From Hespellia stercorisuis DSM 15480 (lineage in GTDB: Bacteria; Bacillota; Clostridia; Lachnospirales; Lachnospiraceae), in contig NZ_FQZY01000007.1 in the NCBI RefSeq assembly GCF_900142165.1, positions 1-47,282 of the forward strand: a stretch of 47,282 nucleotides of DNA, in the 5' to 3' direction. Both the position numbers and the translations under genes were made by a program. Positions 7,996 to 17,470 of the stretch are shown here, piece by piece; position 1 is the first letter of the stretch, and every line of letters starts with the position of its first letter. The notes beneath the pieces were generated by a model. That model worked only from the letters and a program-made list of their open reading frames with translations. It did no database searches and was not told the DNA's origin.

Positions 7996-9905
7996 TCCCG
8001 CTCCCGCAGATCCCTGATCCACACATCCACACAGGCATCGCTCGGCATCCTCCAGTCTCCTCTCGGAGAGAGTGCGACCGTACCAATCTTCGGTCCATCC
8101 GGCAGACAGGATCTCTTAAACTGCTGAGAGAAAAATCTATAGAAGAACTTCTCTAGCCATTTTAATATGGTTTCCTCATCATACACGTTATCAAAAGTAA
8201 TTTTTGCAATTCTGAAAATCTTGCCCGGTTCATAGCCAAATCTGAGCACATAGTACAGGAAAAAATCATGAAGCTCATAAGGTCCCACCAGATCCTCTGT
8301 CTTCTGCGAGATCACTCCGTCCTTCGGCGGAAGCAGCTCCGGACTTACCGGTGTGTCCAGCACATCATAGAGCACATCCTTCAGTGCCTGATCCTCCGTG
8401 ATATCTGCCGCGTATTTTACAAGGTGGCGCACCAATGTCTTCGGCACCGATGCATTTACCCCATACATAGACATATGATCTCCGTTGTAGGTTGCCCAGC
8501 CAAGTGCAAGCTCGGACATGTCCCCGGTTCCGATGACCATACCGTTGTTCTTATTCGCAATATCCATCAGGATCTGCGTACGCTCCCGCGCCTGCGAATT
8601 TTCGTAGGTCACACTGTGATCATCCGCATCGTGACCGATATCCCGAAAATGAATGTTCACCGCATCCGCGATCGGTACCTCCCGGAGTGTGGCACCCAGT
8701 TTTTCGGACATTCTGCATGCATTCTGGTATGTGCGGTCCGTGGTTCCAAAGCATGGCATTGTAACCGCCACAATATTCTTCTTGTCCAGTCCCAGCATAT
8801 CAAACGCCTTCGCCGTCACAATCAGCGCAAGGGTCGAATCCAATCCGCCGGAAATTCCCACTACCGCACACTGCGACCGGGTGTGTGCCAGACGTTTTTT
8901 CAGTCCCATGGCCTGAATCGTCAGAATTTCTTCGCAGCGCTCCGCTCTTGTCTTCTCATCATTCGGGACGAACGGCTTCGCCGGGAATCTGCGGGTCAGA
9001 AATGTTTTCTCGATTTCCACGTGGAACGGCACCCTCACCAGCTCTCTCTCCATGGAGGTCTGGAACGTCGTGTTCTTTCTGCGTTCACTCACCAGTCTGT
9101 TTACATCAATCTCCGTGTAGATAGTCTCGTTGTGAAAGCGCTTCGCTTCTTTCAGAATCGTCCCATTCTCCGCGATGATGTTGTGCCCTCCAAACACCAG
9201 GTCCGTGGTGGATTCACCCTCTCCCGCATTGGCGTACACATATCCCGCCAACAGCCTTGCGGACTGCCCCGCTATCAGCTCTCTCCGGTAGCTGTCCTTG
9301 CCGATGGTCTCATCGCTGGCCGAGCAGTTGACGATCACTGTCGCCCCCTCCATCGCCGCAAGAATGCTCGGTGGAACCGGTGACCAGACATCCTCGCAGA
9401 TTTCCGCGGAAACAACCAGATTTTCCATGTTGGATGCCTGATAAAGAATCTGCGGTCCGAACGGAATCTCCTCGCCGTCAAACAGAATCATAGATGCCTT
9501 TTTCGGTCCCGGACGAAACTGGCGCATCTCATAAAATTCCCCATAATTCGGGAGAAATGTCTTGGTGGTCAATCCCAGCACTGCACCTTTGTTCAGCGCC
9601 GCCGCCACATTGTACAGCTCGCCGCCAATTGAGATCGGAACCCCCACAAATATGAGTGCATCCTTCTCTTTCGTATACTCTGCAATTCTGTGAAGCGCCG
9701 CTCTTGACTGTGTGAGCAGCGCATCCTGAGTAAACAGATCACTACAGGTATACCCGGTCACGCTCAACTCCGGAAACACAATGATCTTCGCCTGATTGTT
9801 CACCGCCTCATCAATAATTTCACAGATTTTTCCCGTGTTATATTCCACATCTGCAACCCGGATATCCGGTGTTGCTGCCGCCACTTTCACAAATCCCTGT
9901 CTCAT
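7992..9905 (-). CDS. nadE: NAD+ synthase, glutamine-hydrolysing
   Basis: Amidates nicotinic acid adenine dinucleotide to NAD+ using ammonia from glutamine. The 637-residue protein has both parts: an N-terminal nitrilase-type glutaminase (FPELSVTGYTCSDLF with the catalytic Glu, the lysine region LTTKTFLPNYGEFYE, and the nucleophile Cys in VNCSASDET) and a C-terminal synthetase with the PP-loop GISGGLDSTLAL. The start at 9905 follows GGAGG at seven bases; the TTG seven codons upstream is rejected. It is third on a minus-strand run after a methyltransferase and hslO, 46 bases behind hslO. Confidence 0.95.
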   Translation of the reverse strand: MRQGFVKVAAATPDIRVADVEYNTGKICEIIDEAVNNQAKIIVFPELSVTGYTCSDLFTQDALLTQSRAALHRIAEYTKEKDALIFVGVPISIGGELYNVAAALNKGAVLGLTTKTFLPNYGEFYEMRQFRPGPKKASMILFDGEEIPFGPQILYQASNMENLVVSAEICEDVWSPVPPSILAAMEGATVIVNCSASDETIGKDSYRRELIAGQSARLLAGYVYANAGEGESTTDLVFGGHNIIAENGTILKEAKRFHNETIYTEIDVNRLVSERRKNTTFQTSMERELVRVPFHVEIEKTFLTRRFPAKPFVPNDEKTRAERCEEILTIQAMGLKKRLAHTRSQCAVVGISGGLDSTLALIVTAKAFDMLGLDKKNIVAVTMPCFGTTDRTYQNACRMSEKLGATLREVPIADAVNIHFRDIGHDADDHSVTYENSQARERTQILMDIANKNNGMVIGTGDMSELALGWATYNGDHMSMYGVNASVPKTLVRHLVKYAADITEDQALKDVLYDVLDTPVSPELLPPKDGVISQKTEDLVGPYELHDFFLYYVLRFGYEPGKIFRIAKITFDNVYDEETILKWLEKFFYRFFSQQFKRSCLPDGPKIGTVALSPRGDWRMPSDACVDVWIRDLRERD

Positions 9906-9951
9906 CTTCCATCCTCCGATTCCCAATTCTTATCCAAATCCATATTGATTA

Positions 9952-10863
9952 TTATTTACTCTTTTTCAGAATTTCACTCAGTTCCTCTACCGTGAAATGA
10001 TATGCCGTATTGCAGAAATGACATTTCACTTCGATTGTCTCCCCGTCGTCGATCATCTCCTGAATGTCTTTCTTCCCAATGCTGATGATGGCTTTCTCGA
10101 TCCGGTCCTTGGAGCAGTTGCAGCAAAACTGCGTCGGGGTGATATCCGTATACTCCACATCCAGCCCTGCGAGCACCTGTTCTAAAATGGCCTTCGCCTC
10201 ATATCCATTCTCCGTCTTGTCGATTGTCTCCGAGGCCTCGCACTCTTCCAGCATTGTCGTCACCGGATGCAGATTCTGGATATTTTTCTCCAATTGATCC
10301 AGCACTTCGTCCTCCACAAAAGGCATCACCTGCACAATGAAGCCTCCCGCTCTGCGCACCGTATTGTCTTTGTTCATCAGCACACCGAGCCCCACCGATG
10401 ACGGCACCTGCTCCGATGTCGCAAAATAATACGTCAGATCCTCCGCAATTTCTCCGGTCTGCAGTACCGAATGCCCCACATACGGCTCCTTCAGCCCCAT
10501 ATCCTTAATCACGGTCAAAACACCCGCGCCGACTGCTCCGCCCACATCCAGCTTTCCGTTCTTCGCCGGAAGCATCACCGCCGGATTCACTGAATATCCC
10601 TTCACGTTCCCGCGGCTGTCTGCCGTCACCGTCACGCCTCCGATTGGACCATCCCCCTTGATCTGAAGGGTCAGCATATCCTGCTCATTTTTCATCATGG
10701 TTCCCATCATCGCGCCTGCAGTCATCAATCTTCCCACGGCCGCCGTTGCAATCGGGCTGGAATTGTGATGTTCCCGCGCCGTCTCCACCATATCTCTTGT
10801 CGTTGCAGCAAACGCACGGATCTGCGCGTTCGCCGCTGTTGCTCTTACTATATAATCTGCCAT
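9952..10863 (-). CDS. hslO: Hsp33 redox-regulated chaperone
   Basis: Cytosolic holdase chaperone switched on by oxidative unfolding. 303 residues: an N-terminal core (opening with MADYIVRATAANAQIRAFAA; GPIGGVTVTADSRGNVKGY) and a C-terminal zinc switch with CNC near residue 243 and CHFC about 32 residues later, the four cysteines that hold Zn2+ when reduced. All four are present, so redox control is expected to work. It sits between a methyltransferase and nadE. Confidence 0.95.
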   Translation of the reverse strand: MADYIVRATAANAQIRAFAATTRDMVETAREHHNSSPIATAAVGRLMTAGAMMGTMMKNEQDMLTLQIKGDGPIGGVTVTADSRGNVKGYSVNPAVMLPAKNGKLDVGGAVGAGVLTVIKDMGLKEPYVGHSVLQTGEIAEDLTYYFATSEQVPSSVGLGVLMNKDNTVRRAGGFIVQVMPFVEDEVLDQLEKNIQNLHPVTTMLEECEASETIDKTENGYEAKAILEQVLAGLDVEYTDITPTQFCCNCSKDRIEKAIISIGKKDIQEMIDDGETIEVKCHFCNTAYHFTVEELSEILKKSK

Positions 10864-10904
10864 TTTTTCTGTCCTCTTTCTATATTATTTGAAATCTCAT
10901 TTCC

Positions 10905-11681
10905 TTACATTACATCTTTTCCAGATTCCCGCGCAATCACATATATCCGCTCGCTCTCCGCCGTGGGTGCCTCTTCCGTAAATGCATCGTATGCCGTGAC
11001 AAACGCCAGCCCGGACGACTCAATCAGCTCCCGGATAACAGAAAGCGTATACCCCTTCTGATAATGCACTTCATGAAATTTGCGGTAAAGATTCTCGTCA
11101 TGCTCCCTGTCCGCCTGAATGAACAGGTTCAGCTCATACTCATTAATCTGCTCATCCTCATAATAATAGTTGTCCCAGATAAAGCTGCAGTCCTCCCGGC
11201 ATTCCGCGATTGTTCGCTCTCCGATGACATCCCGGTACTTGTGCTCCGTATTAAAATCAAATATAAAGACACCACCCGGTTCCAAAAAGTGATTCACCCT
11301 GCGAAATGTCTCGAGCAGTTCTGTCTCATTCGTCACATAATTCACCGAATCACAGACGCTGACCACGGCATCCGCGGTGCTGTACAATTCCAGTTCCTGC
11401 ATATTCTGGAGCAGATACAGGATGTCCCGTCCGGATTCCTGCTTTTTTTGAATAGCAATCGCCAGCATTTCCCCCGAATTGTCTACCCCGATCATGTCAA
11501 ATCCTTCTCGGGAAAGAATCTCTGTCATCGTTCCGGTTCCGCAGCCCAGATCGACGATAACGCCCTCTGCTTTCACCTGATATTTTTCTAAAAGACCGCA
11601 CAGATAATGTGCCCACTCTTCGTAAGGCACATCATCCATGAACACATCGTACACTTCCGCAAAGCTTGTATAACTCTCCAT
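10905..11681 (-). CDS. Class I SAM-dependent methyltransferase
   Basis: A 258-residue Rossmann-fold methyltransferase. The SAM-binding loop is VIVDLGCGTGTMTEIL at about residues 41-56, followed by an acidic-end strand GVDNS and the later motif ADAVVSVCDSVNYV. The opening SFAEVYDVFMDDVPYEEWA is common in a Firmicutes small-molecule methyltransferase group of unknown substrate. The start at 11681 has GGAGG six bases upstream; a frame extension to 11738 lacks one. First gene of the methyltransferase-hslO-nadE run. Confidence 0.85.
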   Translation of the reverse strand: MESYTSFAEVYDVFMDDVPYEEWAHYLCGLLEKYQVKAEGVIVDLGCGTGTMTEILSREGFDMIGVDNSGEMLAIAIQKKQESGRDILYLLQNMQELELYSTADAVVSVCDSVNYVTNETELLETFRRVNHFLEPGGVFIFDFNTEHKYRDVIGERTIAECREDCSFIWDNYYYEDEQINEYELNLFIQADREHDENLYRKFHEVHYQKGYTLSVIRELIESSGLAFVTAYDAFTEEAPTAESERIYVIARESGKDVM

Positions 11682-11777
11682 CTTTTTCCTCCATTCACCA
11701 GCCACAACGAGTATATCACAGAACCACCATCTGTTCAATCATCTACTCGCCCTCCCGCACAGCCACTGCTTAAGGAC

Positions 11778-11840
11778 GTTGAAAAAACCATCCCTTTTGC
11801 AGTAATATTTTTATTATACTACAAAAAAAATGGTTTTTCT
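11778..11840. terminator. Possible terminator downstream of trpA
   Basis: AAAAACCAT (11783-11791) pairs with ATGGTTTTT (11830-11838) around an AT-rich internal stem (GCAGTAATA against TATTATACTAC). T tracts lie in the arms, so it could stop trp transcription on the minus strand. The loop is long, so this is tentative. A separate perfect palindrome TTTTATGCATAAAA lies at 11855-11868, just after the trpA stop. Confidence 0.4.
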
Positions 11841-11879
11841 TTCCTTTTATACGGTTTTATGCATAAAATATCATTTTCA

Positions 11880-12650
11880 CTATCGAATGGCGTCCTTCAT
11901 GGATTTTACATACGCCCTGACATGAGGCACGCATTCCTCCCCGTACTGCGCACAGAGTTTCACGATTGCTGATCCCACGATCACACCGTCTGCCTGCTCC
12001 GCCATCTTCTTCGCCTGCTCCGGTGTAGAGATTCCGAATCCCACTGCACACGGAATATCCTGCACCTCTTTTACCTTGGCTGTCATCGCCCGGATATCCG
12101 TTGTAATTCCGGTGCGCACTCCGGTTACTCCCAGTGAAGAGACGCAGTAAACAAATCCTGACGCATCTTTCCCGATCATTGCGATTCTGTCCTCCGAAGT
12201 CGGTGCAATCAGTGATACCAGCGCCACATCATACTGCTTACAGATCGGATCGAACTCCGCTTTTTCCTCGTACGGAAGATCCGGAAGAATGATTCCGTCC
12301 ATTCCCAGCTCTGCAGCCTTCCTGATGAAACGGTCCGCACCGTAAGAGAAGATCACATTTGCGTAAGTCATGAACACCATCGGAATCTGTGTCTTTTCCC
12401 GTATCCGGGCAACCATGTCAAATATTTTATCCGTTGTCACACCGCCGGAGAGTGCACGCACATTTGCCGACTGGATCACCGGTCCCTCCGCCGTCGGATC
12501 CGAAAACGGGATTCCGAGTTCTATGAGATCTGCTCCGCTCTCCTCCATCGCATAAACCAGTTTTTCTGTCACCTCCAGACTTGGATCCCCGCAGGTAATA
12601 AATGGGATAAATGCTTTTCCTTTTTCAAATGCTTTTCTTATCTTATTCAT
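11880..12650 (-). CDS. trpA: Tryptophan synthase alpha subunit
   Basis: Cleaves indole-3-glycerol phosphate to indole and glyceraldehyde-3-phosphate; works as an alpha2beta2 complex with TrpB. 256 residues with the signature [19 protein letters not shown] containing the catalytic Asp, a second catalytic Glu in the early strand region, and the phosphate-binding GFGIST and GVIVGSAIV. The start ATG at 12650 has GGGGAGG six bases upstream, and overlaps the last eight bases of trpB, so translation is probably coupled. Last gene of the trpDCFBA operon. Confidence 0.96.
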   Translation of the reverse strand: MNKIRKAFEKGKAFIPFITCGDPSLEVTEKLVYAMEESGADLIELGIPFSDPTAEGPVIQSANVRALSGGVTTDKIFDMVARIREKTQIPMVFMTYANVIFSYGADRFIRKAAELGMDGIILPDLPYEEKAEFDPICKQYDVALVSLIAPTSEDRIAMIGKDASGFVYCVSSLGVTGVRTGITTDIRAMTAKVKEVQDIPCAVGFGISTPEQAKKMAEQADGVIVGSAIVKLCAQYGEECVPHVRAYVKSMKDAIR

Positions 12651-13827
12651 GGATATCCTCCCCTCTGTATCTCGCGATTGCTGCACAGTCTTTGTCTCCG
12701 CGTCCTGAAATGTTAATGACGATCACCTGGTCTTTTTCCATCGTCGGAGCCAGCTTCATGGCATAAGATACCGCATGTGCGCTCTCGATTGCCGGAATAA
12801 TCCCCTCCATTCTGGATAGATATTCAAACGCATCCACCGCCTCATCGTCTGTCACCGGCACGTATTCCGCACGTCCATTGTCATAGAGCATCGCGTGTTC
12901 CGGTCCGATTCCCGGATAGTCCAGACCGGCTGAAATAGAGTAAACAGGTGCAATCTGTCCATATTCATCCTGGCAGAAATAGCTCTTCATACCGTGGAAG
13001 ATTCCAAGACGTCCCGTCGCGATCGTTGCCGCGGTCTCCGCTGTGTTCACACCGCGTCCCGCCGCCTCACAGCCGATCAGGCGAACCGATTCATCCTCGA
13101 TAAAGTTATAAAACGCACCGATTGCATTGGAGCCGCCGCCCACACAGGCCAGCACTGCATCCGGAAGCTTTCCCTCTGCCTCCAGGCACTGTTCCTTAAT
13201 TTCCTTCGAGATCACAGCCTGAAAGTCGCGCACGATCGTCGGAAATGGATGTGGTCCCATCACAGATCCCAGCACATAATGCGTGTCGTCCACGCGGCTG
13301 GTCCACTCTCTCATCGCCTCAGACACCGCATCCTTAAGTGTGCCGGTTCCCGACGATACCGAGTGTACCTGTGAGCCCAGAAGTCTCATGCGATACACAT
13401 TCAGTGCCTGTCTCTCGATGTCCTCTTTGCCCATATACACCTCGCACTCCATATCCATAAGCGCCGCTGCCGTGGCGGTCGCAACACCGTGCTGTCCGGC
13501 ACCGGTCTCCGCGATCACGCGGGTTTTTCCCATCTTCTTAGCCAGAAGCACCTGTCCCAGCACGTTGTTGATTTTGTGTGCCCCTGTATGGTTTAAATCC
13601 TCTCTCTTCAGATAAATCTTTGCGCCTCCCAGATCTTTTGTCATCCGCTCTGCGTAGTACAGTCTGGACGGACGTCCCGCATAATTATTCAGCAGATCCT
13701 CCAGTTCCTTCTGAAAGTCCGGATCATTTTTATAGTGCTCGTATGCTTCTTCCAGTTCAATCACTGCGTTCATCAGGGTTTCCGGCATATACTGCCCGCC
13801 GTGAACGCCAAATCTTCCCTTGCTCAT
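12643..13827 (-). CDS. trpB: Tryptophan synthase beta subunit
   Basis: PLP enzyme that condenses indole with serine to tryptophan. 394 residues, the classic TrpB1 length. The PLP lysine lies in [13 protein letters not shown], the substrate loop in [10 protein letters not shown], and the phosphate cup in GGGSNAIG. Start at 13827 ([11 protein letters not shown]) after GGAGG at eight bases; an ATG five codons earlier lacks a site. A gap of 106 bases separates it from trpF. Confidence 0.96.
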   Translation of the reverse strand: MSKGRFGVHGGQYMPETLMNAVIELEEAYEHYKNDPDFQKELEDLLNNYAGRPSRLYYAERMTKDLGGAKIYLKREDLNHTGAHKINNVLGQVLLAKKMGKTRVIAETGAGQHGVATATAAALMDMECEVYMGKEDIERQALNVYRMRLLGSQVHSVSSGTGTLKDAVSEAMREWTSRVDDTHYVLGSVMGPHPFPTIVRDFQAVISKEIKEQCLEAEGKLPDAVLACVGGGSNAIGAFYNFIEDESVRLIGCEAAGRGVNTAETAATIATGRLGIFHGMKSYFCQDEYGQIAPVYSISAGLDYPGIGPEHAMLYDNGRAEYVPVTDDEAVDAFEYLSRMEGIIPAIESAHAVSYAMKLAPTMEKDQVIVINISGRGDKDCAAIARYRGEDIHE

Positions 13828-13933
13828 CTTTGTATCCTCCATATGTTTTTATCCTTCATCTATTGATCTATGTATTAAGGGCAGCGCAGACATTCATAAT
13901 CTGCTTCACTGTTCCCCTCTTCGTTCTTCACGA

Positions 13934-14536
13934 TCACCTCGCATGTGCAGCCTTCACCGCCTCCCGCATCTTCTTGAGATCTTTCTTTTTTTCCGTCTCC
14001 ACACCACTGGAAATGTCAATCGCAAAGGGATCTGTATCCCGGATTGCCTCCCGTATATTCTCCGGCTTCAGGCCTCCCGCCAGAAAGAACGGTCTGTTCA
14101 CCCCTTTAAGCAGTGACCAGTCAAATACTTCGCCGGCTCCCATTCCGCCATCCAGCAGAATATAATCCGCGCTGCTCGCCTCTGCCAGTCTCACATCCTC
14201 CGGGCTATGTACCTGAAATGCTTTTATGATGGGATTTCCAATTCTCTCCTTCAGTTTCTCGATATACCCGTCATCTTCCTGTCCATGAAGCTGAATCACA
14301 TCCACGATTCCCATCGCCGCAATCGCTGCGACGAGATTCGGATTCTCATTCACAAAAACACCGACCGTTTTAATCTCTGGATCGAGATGCTTTTTTAATG
14401 CTCTCATCATCTCTACATTCACATTCCGGTGACTTTTCGGATAGTTCATAATAAATCCTGCGTAATCCGGCTGCACCTCATTGGCATATTGGATATCCTC
14501 CGGCCGATAAAGACCACATATTTTTATCTTACTCAC
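13934..14536 (-). CDS. trpF: Phosphoribosylanthranilate isomerase
   Basis: Amadori isomerisation of phosphoribosylanthranilate to CdRP, third step of tryptophan synthesis. 200 residues, a small TIM barrel; the KICGL motif at the N-terminus holds the catalytic Cys, and LLDGGMGAGEVFDW carries the catalytic Asp. C-terminal FLAGGLKPENI and AIDISSGVE bind phosphate. It starts with GTG at 14536 behind AAGGGGAGAG. It is a stand-alone enzyme, not fused to TrpC. Confidence 0.95.
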   Translation of the reverse strand: MSKIKICGLYRPEDIQYANEVQPDYAGFIMNYPKSHRNVNVEMMRALKKHLDPEIKTVGVFVNENPNLVAAIAAMGIVDVIQLHGQEDDGYIEKLKERIGNPIIKAFQVHSPEDVRLAEASSADYILLDGGMGAGEVFDWSLLKGVNRPFFLAGGLKPENIREAIRDTDPFAIDISSGVETEKKKDLKKMREAVKAAHAR

Positions 14537-14569
14537 GATTCTCTCCCCTTCCGACTTTTTCCTTCTCTA

Positions 14570-15361
14570 CTAACGTCTGTGCTCCGCCCTGCTGCGAAAT
14601 TCCCGGAGCATTCCCGCTTTATCCTCCGACTTCATCAGCGCTTCGCCCACCAGAACCGCATCGGCTCCGACCTTTGCCAGCTGCCTGATGTCCTCCGCAT
14701 TCTTCACACCACTCTCCGCGACAAAGACTACATTTTCTGGAATCCTGTCCCTCAGCCTTGCAGCGTTGGAAAAATCCACCGTAAAGTTTTTCAAGTTACG
14801 GTTGTTGACACCGATCACCCGCGCACCTGCCGCAACGGCGGAATCGATTTCCTCCTCGTTGTGGGTCTCCACCAGCGCGGTGATCCCCAGCTCGTCACAG
14901 ATCTGAATGCAGGATCTGATGGTCTCTGTATCCAGCAATGCACAGATCAGAAGCACTGCATCGGCTCCCATCACCTTTGCCTCGTATATCTGGTATGCAT
15001 CCACAGTGAAATCCTTTCGGATCATCGGGAGTTTTATTTTTTTTCGTATCTCACAAAAAATCTCATCGGATCCTTGAAACCATTTCGGCTCCGTCAGCAC
15101 GGAAACACAGTCCGCCCCCGCCGCTTCGTAATCCTTCGCGATTTCCACATAGGGAAAATTTTCTGCAATGATGCCTTTTGACGGCGACGCCTTTTTCACC
15201 TCGCAGATAAACGACATCTCTGCCTTCTTCAAAGTGTGTTCAAAACAAAATTCTCCTTTTGGCAATGCAAGTGCTCTTTCTTTTATGATTTCTGCCGACA
15301 CGGTGTTCTTTGCCGCGGCAACTCTTTTCTTTGCATATTCTGCCAGTTCATCCAGTATCAT
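14570..15361 (-). CDS. trpC: Indole-3-glycerol phosphate synthase
   Basis: Ring closure and decarboxylation of CdRP to indole-3-glycerol phosphate. 263-residue TIM barrel with the signature CEVKKASPSKGII (catalytic Lys), IRKDFTVDAYQI (second catalytic Lys), ALVETHNEEE, IGVNNRNLKNF and VAESGV. Ten bases separate it from trpD upstream; the AAGGAGAG site precedes its ATG. Confidence 0.96.
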   Translation of the reverse strand: MILDELAEYAKKRVAAAKNTVSAEIIKERALALPKGEFCFEHTLKKAEMSFICEVKKASPSKGIIAENFPYVEIAKDYEAAGADCVSVLTEPKWFQGSDEIFCEIRKKIKLPMIRKDFTVDAYQIYEAKVMGADAVLLICALLDTETIRSCIQICDELGITALVETHNEEEIDSAVAAGARVIGVNNRNLKNFTVDFSNAARLRDRIPENVVFVAESGVKNAEDIRQLAKVGADAVLVGEALMKSEDKAGMLREFRSRAEHRR

Positions 15362-15371
15362 AAATCTCTCC

Positions 15372-16379
15372 TTAATTGTTTGACTTCTCTACAAATTCGT
15401 CCAGCTTCTGTTTTGCCTTTCCAGAATCGATCAGTTCTCCTGCCAGCTTCACGCCGTCTGCGATTGTTTCCGCTTTCCCTGCCAGATACAGTGCAGCGCC
15501 CGCGTTGAGCAGTACTGCATTTCTTCTCGGCCCCTGCTCTCCCTCTAAGATGCTTGTTGTGATGGCCGCATTTTCATCCGGTGTTCCACCCACAAGAGCA
15601 TCCTTCGAGCATCGCTCAAATCCGAAGTCTTCCGGTTTGATCTCATAGCATCTGCTCTCACCGTTTCCAAATTCGCAGACCGTGGTCGGTGCACTCATAG
15701 AGATCTCGTCCAGTTTATCCTGTCCATAGACAACCATTCCTTTTTTCACCCCGAGGTTTTTCAGAACCTTGGCGAGCGGCTTAACCAGTGCCTCGTCATA
15801 TACTCCCATCAGCTCCATGGTTGCTCCTGCCGGGTTGGCGAGAGGTCCGAGGATATTGAATACGGTGCGGATTCCCAGCTCTCTGCGGACCGGAGCTACA
15901 TATTTCATGGAAATGTGGTAGTTCTGTGCGAACAGGAAACAGAGATTTATGTCCTTCAATAACTGTGCACTTTTCTCCGGATCAACGGTGATATTGACGC
16001 CCAGCGATTCAAAGCAGTCTGCTGTCCCCGATTTGGAGGATGCCGCCCTGTTTCCATGCTTCGCAACCGGAACATCCCCAGAGGCGATTACGATTGCCGC
16101 CGTGGTAGAGATGTTAAAGGAGTTGGATCCGTCCCCGCCTGTCCCCACGATTTCCAGTGCCTCCACGTCATTCAGCATTTTCACGCAGTGGCTTCTCATT
16201 CCTTCCGCACACGCTGTAATCTCTTCGATGGTCTCCCCCTTCATGGCCAATGCCGTCAGAAATGCCGACGTCTGAATCTGCGATGTCTCCCCGGACATAA
16301 TTTCGTTCATTACTGCATTGGCTTCTTCATATGTAAGATCTTTTCTCTCTGCTAATTTTTTGATTGCTTCCTGAATCAT
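15372..16379 (-). CDS. trpD: Anthranilate phosphoribosyltransferase
   Basis: Transfers phosphoribose from PRPP to anthranilate. 335 residues; PRPP-binding [14 protein letters not shown], then [17 protein letters not shown], and the anthranilate-site region with [20 protein letters not shown]. It is the first gene of the operon here, directly behind the T-box leader. trpE and trpG, which make its anthranilate substrate, are not in the window. AAGGGAAAAACA precedes the ATG. Confidence 0.96.
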   Translation of the reverse strand: MIQEAIKKLAERKDLTYEEANAVMNEIMSGETSQIQTSAFLTALAMKGETIEEITACAEGMRSHCVKMLNDVEALEIVGTGGDGSNSFNISTTAAIVIASGDVPVAKHGNRAASSKSGTADCFESLGVNITVDPEKSAQLLKDINLCFLFAQNYHISMKYVAPVRRELGIRTVFNILGPLANPAGATMELMGVYDEALVKPLAKVLKNLGVKKGMVVYGQDKLDEISMSAPTTVCEFGNGESRCYEIKPEDFGFERCSKDALVGGTPDENAAITTSILEGEQGPRRNAVLLNAGAALYLAGKAETIADGVKLAGELIDSGKAKQKLDEFVEKSNN

Positions 16380-16529
16380 TGTTTTTCCCTTGCGTGGTCG
16401 CCCACGTTTTCCTTTCTGTATCCGATTGCCTATTTAAGTACTATGGGGCAAATGTCCTTTAGCCCCTGTGTCATTAATATGTCTGGATTGTTTTCTTCAC
16501 TTCCCGCGCTGGGTGCATCCCCCGGAGGG

Positions 16530-16576
16530 TTTTTATGTAATAGGAAAGTTCAGAGAACTTTCCTATTACATAAAAA
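16530..16576. repeat. Perfect 22-bp palindrome in the trp leader
   Basis: Two 22-base arms with a three-base loop, perfectly complementary. The core arm is ATGTAATAGGAAAGTTC and the outer ends are T5/A5. The arm overlaps the T tract of the T-box terminator. It lies between that terminator and trpD. It looks like a small dispersed palindromic element, or a second terminator-like stem. Confidence 0.75.
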
Positions 16577-16615
16577 ACGCCCTCAACAAATAAACGAAGT
16601 TATTTGTCAAGGACG
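16572..16615 (-). terminator. T-box intrinsic terminator
   Basis: On the minus strand a stem CGTCCTTGACAAATAA pairs with TTTATTTGTTGAGGGCG around a CTTCG loop and is followed by TTTTTT. This is the off-state structure of the trp T-box. Confidence 0.93.
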
Positions 16616-16863
16616 AGTTTATCCCGCGTTGCCACCTTGTTTCATAGCACATGCTATGCTCTTATCGAAATACAATCATATTTCTGGCTACTGACGTAAG
16701 CCTCACGTCGCGGAATACTCGGTAAACTCTTCAGCCTAACCTTTGACCGCGCCCTCCGTGGTCCATTTAATCATCTGCGTTCTGCCCGGCTCTCACCCAC
16801 CCGGACTCTCTGTAAGTGCACAATCATTGTTATCTCCACTTCAACGGTTTAGCATATTAAATT
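16572..16863 (-). promoter_or_regulatory. Tryptophan T-box leader of trpDCFBA
   Basis: A T-box riboswitch that binds uncharged tRNA-Trp and lets transcription continue. Seen on the minus strand: the stem I features AGAGAGTCCGGGTGG and GAGAGCCGG (16785-16812), a UGG specifier in AAATGGACC (bases 16765-16763), and the antiterminator T-box core AAGGTGGCAACGCG (16638-16625). It ends in a strong terminator. Tryptophan specificity follows from the UGG codon and from the downstream genes. Confidence 0.93.
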
Positions 16864-16869
16864 AATAAA

Positions 16870-16898
16870 ATAATATCACCCACATTTTTGTTTGTCAA
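16870..16898 (-). promoter_or_regulatory. Promoter of the trp T-box leader
   Basis: TTGACA (16898-16893), 17-bp spacer, TATTAT (16875-16870) on the minus strand; the start site would be near 16863. Confidence 0.85.
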
Positions 16899-16925
16899 CC
16901 TTCATTTTATTTTTTGCATATTTTT

Positions 16926-16969
16926 CATTTATGATGAACCAGTGCTCTACCGGAACACTATCATAAATG
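16926..16969. repeat. Inverted repeat between divergent T-box and M-box promoters
   Basis: CATTTATGAT (16926-16935) and ATCATAAATG (16960-16969) are perfectly complementary, with AGTG/CACT pairing inside. It lies midway between the two divergent promoters. Confidence 0.7.
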
Positions 16970-17004
16970 GTTCATACGGTGTTACGGAAAACTTCGTTTT
17001 TTTC

Positions 17005-17033
17005 TTGACATCACCCTGCATGTGAACTACAAT
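17005..17033 (+). promoter_or_regulatory. Promoter of the M-box leader
   Basis: TTGACA (17005-17010), 17-bp spacer, TACAAT (17028-17033). Confidence 0.85.
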
Positions 17034-17042
17034 ATACAAGGA

Positions 17043-17281
17043 TAAAAACTTCGGTAGGTGAGGTTACCATAGGGATTAGGATTCATTTCCTGAGATTGCT
17101 GCCGCGAAAAAAGTGGAGACACTTTCGAGTTGGTTAGCAGGCGTTGTCGAGATAAGGCACCACCTAATGCAATTTTATATGCCCTATGATACTAAAGCTC
17201 AAACGATGGAATCATAGAGAGTTTTTTATGAATTGGATGTTCAGTCCTCGCCATTGTTGAGTTTTGGCGAGGACTTTTTTG
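17043..17281 (+). promoter_or_regulatory. M-box (ykoK) magnesium riboswitch
   Basis: A Mg2+-sensing leader ahead of mgtE. It shows the M-box pattern: CTTCGGTAGGTGAGGTTACC (17049 on), then ATAGGGA, the GATTGCTGCCGCGAAA segment, and ATAAGGCACCACCTAATGCA, followed by an intrinsic terminator at 17243-17281 (AGTCCTCGCC/GGCGAGGACT then T6). High Mg2+ should favour termination and so lower MgtE synthesis. Confidence 0.9.
17243..17281 (+). terminator. M-box intrinsic terminator
   Basis: A 10-bp GC-rich stem AGTCCTCGCC/GGCGAGGACT followed by TTTTTT, at the end of the riboswitch. Confidence 0.92.
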
Positions 17282-17470
17282 TATTTCGTTTTCATGATTT
17301 GTACCAGAAAGGAACCTTGCATATAACGAAGTTTATTATAAATATCCGTTTTGACTATACCCGTTTCAATAATAAACACAAACTAAGAAAGGTGGTGAGG
17401 TAAGTGGACACTGACGCCAGTTATCATTCGGAGGACTTAACACACATACAACACGATTGGAGATGTAACT

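Noticed and set aside
16490-16530. Leader peptide for trp attenuation between T-box and trpD
   Set aside because: The short frame starting ATGCACCCAGCG on the minus strand has no Trp codons; control is already explained by the T-box.
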